Origin: Alphaproteobacteria bacterium
Lineage (GTDB): Bacteria; Pseudomonadota; Alphaproteobacteria; ATCC43930; CGMCC-115725
NCBI GenBank assembly: GCA_030039775.1
Contig: JASHUX010000372.1
Location: 1-5,457 of the forward strand
DNA: 5,457 nt
Reading direction: 5' to 3'
Below the pieces are notes generated by a model. It had not been told where the DNA came from. It saw only the letters and a program-made list of their open reading frames with translations, and did not search any database. Position 1 is the first letter of the stretch; every line of letters begins with the position of its first letter. Of this stretch, positions 1-5,457 are shown piece after piece. Position numbers and translations under genes: made by a program.

Positions 1-226
1 GCTCGCCCTCGATCACGCCCGCGCCGTGCGCCCCGTCACGCGGCTGCACCATGCCGACGAGCCGGAGCGGCGCCGCGAGCGCGTCGCGGATCATGGCGAG
101 ATAGCGCGATTCGAAAATGTTGAGCGGCAGGCGCCCGCGCGGCAGCAGCAACACGCCGCCCAGCGGGAACATCGGAATCCGTTCGGGCAATTCTTCGGCA
201 CGGGGCTCGAACGGCGCCTTGCTCAT
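1..226 (-). CDS. LON substrate-binding (peptidase S16 N-terminal) domain protein, 3' end outside window
   Basis: The first 75 codons are visible, from ATG at 226 to the left edge. Residues 17-62 carry the LON N-domain signature: IPMFPLGGVLLLPRG (17-31), LPLNIFESRYLAMI (33-46) and LVGMVQP (56-62). Family members of this stand-alone type are usually about 200-230 residues and have the substrate-recognition domain of Lon protease without its AAA+ ATPase or Ser-Lys peptidase. The visible part cannot exclude a full-length Lon. However, the position directly after cnoX and the short hydrophilic leader (MSKAPFEPRAEELPER) fit the stand-alone protein, which I recall lying beside a ybbN/cnoX homologue in alphaproteobacteria. 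The precise function of these stand-alone proteins is not established; a role in substrate recognition or proteostasis is inferred. There is no clear Shine-Dalgarno sequence, and the start lies 7 bases after the cnoX stop, so translation is probably coupled. Residue S40 stands where the usual motif IFEPRY has proline. Confidence 0.88.
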   Translation of the reverse strand, partial: MSKAPFEPRAEELPERIPMFPLGGVLLLPRGRLPLNIFESRYLAMIRDALAAPLRLVGMVQPRDGAHGAGVIEGE

Positions 227-233
227 GGTCAGG

Positions 234-1151
234 TCATGAGAACAGGATCGAGGACAGGCGCTTGCGCGTCTCCACGGTCAGCGGATCGGCGTGTCCCATC
301 GCCTCGAAGAATTTGACCAGCTGCTTGCGCGCCGCCTGTTCGTTCCATTCGCGGGCGCGCTTCACCAGGCCGAGCAATTCGTCGATGGCGCGTTCGCGTT
401 CGCCCGCGGCGAACAGCGCCACAGCGAGGTCGAGCCGCGCCTGATGATCCTGCGGATCGGCCTGGATGCGCGCCTCAAGCTCGGCGGTGGCGCCTTGCGC
501 TTTGTGTCCGGCCTCGGCGACTTCGAGTGCGGCCCGCGCCGCCTGCACCTCGGCGTGGCTCGCCGCCGCGGCCGGAACATTGGCGAGGCGTTGCTTCGCC
601 GCCGCTAGGTCCTTCTGCGCGATCGCGGATTTGGCGAGGCCGGCGATGGCCTCGGCATTGTCGGCCTCGTGCTGGAGGATTTGCTCGTAAATCTCGTCGG
701 CCTGTTCCTGGTCGCCGGCCGCAACGGCCTCCTTGGCGACGGCCAGTGCTTCCTCGATGGGCGATGGGCCCGCGGCGCCGCCCGCGAGCTTGCCGACGAA
801 TTGTTTGACCTGACTGTCCGGCAGCGCGCCGACGAAGCCGTCGACCGGACGGCCGCCCTTGAAGGCATAGACCGCCGGGATCGACTGGATACGCATCTGC
901 GCCGCCAGTTCCTGGTTCTCGTCGACATTGATCTTGACCAGCTTGACCGCGCCGCGCGCGTCCTTCACCGCCTTTTCCAAGGCCGGCCCGAGCTGCTTGC
1001 ACGGCCCGCACCACGGCGCCCAGAAATCGACGATCACCGCCTGATCCTTCGAGCCGTCGATAACGTCGGCCATGAAGGTCGCGGTCGAGCCGTTTTTCAC
1101 CAGATCGGCGGCCGGCGGTCCGCCGGCATTGCCGAGAATTGCGTCTACCAT
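234..1151 (-). CDS. cnoX: CnoX/YbbN-family chaperedoxin (thioredoxin domain plus TPR domain)
   Basis: This 305-residue cytoplasmic protein is predicted to hold unfolding proteins and guard their cysteines, passing clients to refolding chaperones. The thioredoxin fold spans about residues 20-122, with buried acid D42, active site WCGPC (W47, C48, C51) and the cis-proline in SIPAVYAF (P92). A Gly/Ala/Pro linker near 123-131 leads to Ala-rich TPR-like helical repeats (about 132-200 and 215-305). The C-terminal stretch WNEQAARKQLVKFFEAMG is typical of the family. The start is ATG at 1151: an AGGGGA ribosome binding site lies 6 bases upstream, and homologues as I recall them begin MVD. An in-frame ATG at 1190 would add 13 unrelated residues (MPPFSRRGYRGRV) and lies inside the intergenic hairpin region. 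The stop is TGA at 236-234. E. coli CnoX lacks the first active-site cysteine, whereas alphaproteobacterial members such as that of Caulobacter keep both, so this one is probably redox active. It lies 70 bases after the glutamate dehydrogenase and 7 bases before the LON-domain gene. Confidence 0.94.
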   Translation of the reverse strand: MVDAILGNAGGPPAADLVKNGSTATFMADVIDGSKDQAVIVDFWAPWCGPCKQLGPALEKAVKDARGAVKLVKINVDENQELAAQMRIQSIPAVYAFKGGRPVDGFVGALPDSQVKQFVGKLAGGAAGPSPIEEALAVAKEAVAAGDQEQADEIYEQILQHEADNAEAIAGLAKSAIAQKDLAAAKQRLANVPAAAASHAEVQAARAALEVAEAGHKAQGATAELEARIQADPQDHQARLDLAVALFAAGERERAIDELLGLVKRAREWNEQAARKQLVKFFEAMGHADPLTVETRKRLSSILFS

Positions 1152-1157
1152 CACGCG

Positions 1158-1163
1158 TCCCCT
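1158..1163 (-). promoter_or_regulatory. Ribosome binding site of cnoX
   Basis: The minus strand reads AGGGGA from 1163 to 1158, six bases before ATG at 1151. This is a close match to a Shine-Dalgarno core at good spacing. It decides the start: the upstream in-frame ATG at 1190 has the hairpin region before it and no comparable site. Confidence 0.7.
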
Positions 1164-1175
1164 ATACCCGCGCCT

Positions 1176-1195
1176 AGAAAATGGCGGCAACCGCC
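1176..1195 (-). terminator. Weak candidate intrinsic terminator or attenuator between the glutamate dehydrogenase gene and cnoX
   Basis: On the minus strand a perfect 5-bp stem GGCGG (1195-1191), triloop TTG, CCGCC (1187-1183) is followed by ATTTTCT (1182-1176). It lies 26 bases after the glutamate dehydrogenase stop, as a transcript-end hairpin would. The stem is short and the T-run is interrupted, so termination is probably partial at best. It could equally be a chance hairpin in GC-rich sequence. Confidence 0.35.
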
Positions 1196-1212
1196 CCGAG
1201 TTGCAAGCGGGG
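1194..1212 (-). repeat. Inverted repeat downstream of the glutamate dehydrogenase stop
   Basis: The minus strand reads CCCCG (1212-1208), a 9-base loop CTTGCAACT, then CGGGG (1198-1194). The right arm shares bases 1194-1195 with the neighbouring GGCGG stem, so both helices cannot form fully at once. The loop contains the palindrome TTGCAA. No T-run follows directly. Function is unknown; chance is a real possibility at this GC content. Confidence 0.4.
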
Positions 1213-1221
1213 GTGATCTAA

Positions 1222-4200
1222 CTATTCGCTCACCAGTGCGGTCAGCGCCTGGAATGCCAGCAACAGGCGGGCGAGGTCGGGCGCACGGGCGGTTTCGATC
1301 TCCTCGGCGATGCCGAGGAAATGATCGGCGGCGCTGCGGCGCCTTGTCAGGAGCGCATCGAGATCGCCCGCGGCAAGCCGCGTGATCGCGGCTTGGCCGC
1401 GATACAATTCCTCGATCAGGCTTTCGGCAGCGCGTTGCTGCCACAGGCCGGAACCGACCAACGCGCGGAGCTTCGAGACGATGCGGTCGAGCCGCAGCGC
1501 CGCGCCGACCGCGAAGAATTGCTTGGCGATGGCGACCGGATCGGGCGCCAGTTCGACAATGGCGAGGGCAGGATCGAGCAAATCGAGGCGCGCCACCTGC
1601 GCCGCCAGTGCTTCGGGTACGCCCTTGGCGCATAACGAGTCGCGCGCTTTGGCAAATTCGGCAAAGGCGTCTGGTGGGACAACGTCGCCGAGCCGGTCGG
1701 AGAGCGCCGTCACACCGGGCCGATAGCGCGAGATATCGGTCACGGCATCGAGCTGGCTCCGGCGTCGCAGCAGCCAGCCGGTCGCGACCCGCAACACGCG
1801 CCGCCAATCGTGCAGCATGTCGGTCTGGGTCGCGGCGTCGATCCTGTTGTCGAGCGCGCGGACCCCGTTCCAGATCGCGTCGAGATCGAACGCCCCGCAC
1901 GCGATGGCAAAGGCGCGCGCGACGTCGCCGGCGTCGCGGCCGCTTTCCGCCATCTGTTCGTTGACGAAGGCGATGCCGCCGCGGTTCACCAGCTCGTTGG
2001 CGGCGACGGTGGCGACGATTTCGCGCCGCAGCCGGTGGCCTTCGATGCCGGCGCGGTAATCGCGCCCGAGGCTCGGCGGAAAGGCAGCGAATAGCAGCGG
2101 CTCGACCCCGGCGCTCTCTGGATAGTCCGTCGCCATCAGCAGATCGACCAGCCCATTCTTGGCGATCGACAACAGCACGCACAATTCCGGCCGCGTCAGA
2201 TACGCGCCCGACCTGGCGCGTGCCGCTACCGTCTCATCGTCGGGCAAGAATTCGACCGCGCGATCAAGCTCCTTGCGGCGCTCGAGGTCGCGCATCAGCC
2301 GCACGTCGGCCTCGAACCGCTCGCGCTTCGCTGTTTCCGCCAAGGTCAGGGCTTGGCCCTGCGCGTCGTTGTCGGCGAGCACCAGCGCCGCGACCTCGTC
2401 GGTGAGGCCGTGCAATGCGTTGTGCCGCCCCGCCGCGTCGAGTTTGCCCGTGTGTACCAACAGATTGAGCGCGATCTTGATATTGACCTCGCGGTCGGAG
2501 GTGTCGACGCCGGCGGAATTGTCGATCGAATCCGTGTCGATGCGGCCGCCCTTGAGCGCGTATTCGATGCGACCAAGCTGGGTCACGCCGAGATTGCCGC
2601 CTTCGCCGATCACCGGCGCGCGCACATCGCGCCCCTCGATCCGGCACGCGTCGTTGGCCCGGTCGCGGACCTCGGCATGGCGCTCGCTCGATGCTTTGAC
2701 ATAGGTGCCGATGCCGCCGAACCACAAGAGATCGACCGGCGCGGCCAGGATCGCGCGGATCAGCGAGGCGGGGTCGAGGGCGGCCGCCGCGATGCCGAGC
2801 CGTTCCCGCACTTGCGGCGAGAGCGCGATCGATTTCATCGTGCGCGGATAGATGCCGCCGCCGGGCGACAGAAGTTTCGCGTCGTAATCGGCCCAACTCG
2901 AGCGCGGCAAATGGAACATCCGTTCGCGCTCGGCATAGGTCTTTGCCGCATCGGGATCGGGGTCGAGGAAAATGTGCCGGTGATCGAACGCCGCAATCAG
3001 CCGGATATGGCTCGATTGCAACATGCCGTTGCCGAACACGTCGCCCGACATGTCGCCGACACCGGCGACGGTGAAGTCGGTAGCCTGGATGTCGGTGCCG
3101 CGCTCGCGGAAATGGCGCTTCACCAGCTCCCACGCGCCGCGCGCGGTAATGCCCATGTCTTTGTGGTCGTAACCCTCGGAGCCGCCCGAGGCGAACGCGT
3201 CGCCGAGCCAGAAGCCGCGTTCGATGGCGATGCCGTTGGCGATGTCGGAGAAGTTGGCAGTGCCCTTGTCGGCGGCGACCACGAGATAGGGATCGTCGCC
3301 GTCATAGCGCACGATGCTGGGCGGCGTGACCACGGCGTCGCCGGCGTAATTGTCGGTGATGTCGAGCATGCCGTCGAGCAACGTGCGGTAACATCGCACC
3401 GCCTCCTCTTGGAGCTTGGCGCGGTCGGCCGGCGGCTGCTTGATGACGAAGCCGCCTTTCGAGCCGGTCGGGACGATGACCGAGTTCTTCATCACCTGCG
3501 CCTTCATCAGGCCCAGGATCTCGGTGCGGAAATCCTCGCGCCGGTCCGACCAGCGAATGCCGCCGCGCGCCACTAGGCCGGCGCGCATATGCACGCCCTC
3601 CATCCACGGGCTCGACACGAAAATCTCCACCAGCGGGCGCGGCAGCGGCAGCAGATCGAGCTCCGCGCTGGCGAACTTGACGGAGATATACGGCTTGTTC
3701 TGGAAGAAATTGGTGCGCAGCGAATGGCGCATCAGCGTCAGGAAAGCGCGCAGGATGCGGTCGTCGTCGAGGTTCGTCACCTGATCGAGATCGGCCTCGA
3801 TCTGGGCGGCGATCTTGTCGCTTTCGGCCTTGCCGTCCGTCCGCGCGGGGTCGAACCGCAGCCGGAACAACAACGCCAGGTTCGCCGCGATGCCGCCGTA
3901 GCGGCCCAGCGTCTCCTGGATATAGGCGAGGCTGAAGCTGGTGCCGGTCTGGCGCAGGAACCGCGCGTAAAGCCGCAGCACCGCGACCTCGCGGCTGTCG
4001 AGCCCGGCGGCGAGCAGCAGTCGGTTGAAGCCGTCGTCTTCGGCCTGGCGGGACAGGATCGCGGCAAACGCAGTCTCGAGCCGCATCCGCTCGCGCGCGA
4101 TGTCGACCGGTCCCGCGAGACTGTCGGCGGAGAAATTCTGGTACATCACCAACCCGTCGGGCAACGCGATGCCAAACGGGTTTTCCTCAGTGACACGCAG

Positions 4201-5457
4201 GCCCAAATTCTCGAGTTGCGGCAGGATGTCCGACAGCGCCATCGGCGTATCGCGCCCGAACAGCTTGAAGGTCAGGTGATGCAGGGCCCCGTCCGCCGCC
4301 GGCGCAAAGGCAAGCGCGAACGGCGCGCCGGCCGCGACCTTTTCCGCGAGCGCGATGTCGTCAAGCGCCGTCTGCGCCGAAAACCGCGCGCGGTACCCCG
4401 CCGGGAAAGCATGACGATAGCGCGCGAACGTCGCAGCGGCTGCTTCCTCGCCCTTGGCCGCGATCAGCGCCTCGCGCAGCCCGTCCGCCCAGTTGCGCGA
4501 AGCCTCGACAAGACGGCGTTCGATTTCGGCGACGTTGATCTCCGCGTGCGGTTTCGGCTCGGTGCGCAGAAAAAAGGTGACCCGCGCCAGCGCCTGGTCG
4601 TCGAGCGCGACGTGGAACGTCTCAAGCCGCGCGCTGAGCGCCGACGTCAGGATCGACACGAAGCGCTGGCTCAGTTCGGTGCGATAGCGGTCGCGCGGCA
4701 CGAAGACGAAGCAGGAATAAAAGCGGCCGAACGGATCGGGCCGGATGAACAAGCCAACACGCGGCCGCTCCGTCAGGTCGCGGATGCCGAGCGCCATCGT
4801 CAGGAGCTGATCCTCTTCGATCTGGAACAGCTCGTCGCGCGGCAGGCTTTCGATGATATGGACCAGGGCGCGGCGGTCGTGCGAGCCGAGCGGCGCGCCG
4901 GAGCGGCGCAGCACGTTCTCCACTTTGCTCGCCAAGAGCGGTACGGTCTGCGGATTGACGCGATAAGCGTGCCACGTGAACAGGCCGACGAAAAGCTGCA
5001 GACCGACCGGCTGGCCGCGCTGGTCGAACAGCTTGACCGCGATCGCGTCCATGGGCGCCGCGCGCAGGACACGGCTGCGCTCCGTCGAGCGCGACACTTC
5101 GACGATCCGCGGCGCCGTCAGGAAAGCGCGGGTGTAGGAAGGCAGGTCGACGAAGCGGCGCAGGCCTTCAAACACCGAACGGGAATCGTCGCGCAGGATG
5201 CCGCGCCCGCTGCCGCGCACGATGTCGCCTTCCGCGGCGGCGAAGCGGTACTGGCGGCTGCCGAGGAACACGAAGTAATCGTCGAGCAGCCACGAGAGAA
5301 AGCTGCGCGCCTCGGGCAGCAGTTCCTGCGCCGCGGCGGGCGGATGCGCAGTCAGCGCCGCCTGCGCCGCCGCGACCGCGTCGCGCATGGCGCCCCAATC
5401 CTCGACCGCGCAGCGTACCTCGGCGAGGATTTCGCGTAGCGTGCGCTCCAGCGCGGC
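1222..5457 (-). CDS. gdhB: NAD-dependent glutamate dehydrogenase, large (about 180 kDa) class; 5' end outside window
   Basis: This cytoplasmic enzyme would oxidise L-glutamate to 2-oxoglutarate and ammonia with NAD+, feeding amino-acid carbon into the TCA cycle. The frame is open to the right edge (1411 residues visible, stop TAG at 1224-1222). The ATG at 5388 is therefore not the start: the 23 codons upstream (AALERTLREILAEV...) read like family sequence. The family is usually near 1600 residues, so roughly 190 N-terminal residues are missing. In visible-fragment numbering, an N-terminal motif FLSWLLDDYFVFLG comes first. ACT-like regulatory segments follow near 232-300 and 388-460, then a helical linker to about 590. 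The catalytic region has GGIRW (632-636), K657, SKGGF with the likely catalytic lysine K667, and AADKGTA with the likely catalytic D730. A Rossmann-type VAGVGDMSGDVFGNG follows near 797-811, and a long C-terminal domain completes the protein. Catalytic roles are assigned by analogy with hexameric glutamate dehydrogenases. No frameshift or truncation is seen. The Caulobacter member is called gdhZ, so the symbol is a family-level choice. Confidence 0.96.
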   Translation of the reverse strand, partial: AALERTLREILAEVRCAVEDWGAMRDAVAAAQAALTAHPPAAAQELLPEARSFLSWLLDDYFVFLGSRQYRFAAAEGDIVRGSGRGILRDDSRSVFEGLRRFVDLPSYTRAFLTAPRIVEVSRSTERSRVLRAAPMDAIAVKLFDQRGQPVGLQLFVGLFTWHAYRVNPQTVPLLASKVENVLRRSGAPLGSHDRRALVHIIESLPRDELFQIEEDQLLTMALGIRDLTERPRVGLFIRPDPFGRFYSCFVFVPRDRYRTELSQRFVSILTSALSARLETFHVALDDQALARVTFFLRTEPKPHAEINVAEIERRLVEASRNWADGLREALIAAKGEEAAAATFARYRHAFPAGYRARFSAQTALDDIALAEKVAAGAPFALAFAPAADGALHHLTFKLFGRDTPMALSDILPQLENLGLRVTEENPFGIALPDGLVMYQNFSADSLAGPVDIARERMRLETAFAAILSRQAEDDGFNRLLLAAGLDSREVAVLRLYARFLRQTGTSFSLAYIQETLGRYGGIAANLALLFRLRFDPARTDGKAESDKIAAQIEADLDQVTNLDDDRILRAFLTLMRHSLRTNFFQNKPYISVKFASAELDLLPLPRPLVEIFVSSPWMEGVHMRAGLVARGGIRWSDRREDFRTEILGLMKAQVMKNSVIVPTGSKGGFVIKQPPADRAKLQEEAVRCYRTLLDGMLDITDNYAGDAVVTPPSIVRYDGDDPYLVVAADKGTANFSDIANGIAIERGFWLGDAFASGGSEGYDHKDMGITARGAWELVKRHFRERGTDIQATDFTVAGVGDMSGDVFGNGMLQSSHIRLIAAFDHRHIFLDPDPDAAKTYAERERMFHLPRSSWADYDAKLLSPGGGIYPRTMKSIALSPQVRERLGIAAAALDPASLIRAILAAPVDLLWFGGIGTYVKASSERHAEVRDRANDACRIEGRDVRAPVIGEGGNLGVTQLGRIEYALKGGRIDTDSIDNSAGVDTSDREVNIKIALNLLVHTGKLDAAGRHNALHGLTDEVAALVLADNDAQGQALTLAETAKRERFEADVRLMRDLERRKELDRAVEFLPDDETVAARARSGAYLTRPELCVLLSIAKNGLVDLLMATDYPESAGVEPLLFAAFPPSLGRDYRAGIEGHRLRREIVATVAANELVNRGGIAFVNEQMAESGRDAGDVARAFAIACGAFDLDAIWNGVRALDNRIDAATQTDMLHDWRRVLRVATGWLLRRRSQLDAVTDISRYRPGVTALSDRLGDVVPPDAFAEFAKARDSLCAKGVPEALAAQVARLDLLDPALAIVELAPDPVAIAKQFFAVGAALRLDRIVSKLRALVGSGLWQQRAAESLIEELYRGQAAITRLAAGDLDALLTRRRSAADHFLGIAEEIETARAPDLARLLLAFQALTALVSE

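Noticed and set aside
1161..1190. Possible promoter for cnoX: TTGCCG (1190-1185), 18-base spacer, TATAGG (1166-1161).
   Set aside because: The match is moderate, but the -10 box overlaps the ribosome binding site, so the transcript would begin just before the ATG and lose that site. The -35 box lies inside the hairpin. Not convincing without start-site mapping.
669..1385. Plus-strand open frame of 238 codons opposite cnoX.
   Set aside because: It is in antisense register with cnoX and runs through the intergenic gap into the opposite strand of the dehydrogenase. It has no recognisable motif.
1151..2182. Minus-strand open frame of 343 codons in another phase of the dehydrogenase gene.
   Set aside because: The translation is an Arg/Ala-rich low-complexity shadow of the dehydrogenase C-terminal domain, as expected in a high-GC gene.
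2353..3576. Plus-strand open frame of 407 codons.
   Set aside because: It has the same register and explanation as the larger antisense frame and covers the most conserved catalytic part of the dehydrogenase. No domain is recognisable.
3736..5130. A 15-base direct repeat, CGTCAGGAAAGCGCG, at 3736-3750 and 5116-5130.
   Set aside because: Both copies encode the residues RAFLT in the same frame of the dehydrogenase with the same codons, in unrelated contexts. This looks like coincidence of protein sequence and codon bias, not a mobile or regulatory repeat.
5386..5388. ATG at 5388 as the start of the glutamate dehydrogenase.
   Set aside because: The frame stays open to the window edge, and the upstream 23 codons encode family-like sequence. 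A start here would leave the protein about 200 residues short of the family length.
3589..5439. Long plus-strand open frame (616 codons) opposite the glutamate dehydrogenase.
   Set aside because: It lies in exact antisense codon register with a strongly recognisable enzyme. Its translation is rich in Arg, Gln, Ala and Asp without any known motif, and its openness follows from lack of TTA, CTA and TCA sense codons.

Overview
The window is a compact, high-GC stretch of bacterial chromosome. All recognisable genes lie on the minus strand, and read in transcription order they run from the right edge to the left. Gene content, protein-level resemblance and GC-rich codon choice suggest an alphaproteobacterium, perhaps of the Rhodospirillales. 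That placement is an inference from memory of related genomes, not from a search.

Layout: (1) 5457 to 1222 (minus) holds most of a very large NAD-dependent glutamate dehydrogenase of the roughly 180 kDa class; its N-terminus lies beyond the right edge. (2) 1221 to 1152 is a 70-base gap with two overlapping GC-rich inverted repeats, a short T-rich run and a good ribosome binding site. (3) 1151 to 234 (minus) encodes a 305-residue thioredoxin-TPR protein of the CnoX/YbbN (chaperedoxin) family with an intact WCGPC active site. (4) 226 to 1 (minus) is the start of a protein with a LON substrate-binding (peptidase S16 N-terminal) domain, cut by the left edge.

How they may work together: glutamate dehydrogenase links amino-acid catabolism to the TCA cycle through 2-oxoglutarate and NADH. 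CnoX protects proteins from aggregation and oxidation, and the LON-domain protein looks like a stand-alone substrate-recognition module. The 7-base gap between cnoX and the LON-domain gene makes a two-gene unit likely. Whether the dehydrogenase transcript reads through into them is open, because the 70-base gap holds a weak terminator-like hairpin.

I see no tRNA, rRNA, CRISPR array, insertion sequence, phage gene or toxin-antitoxin pair, and no credible plus-strand gene. The long plus-strand open frames are antisense shadows. This is an ordinary housekeeping region; the most interesting points are the gap structure, the cnoX/LON junction and the redox-competent CnoX.
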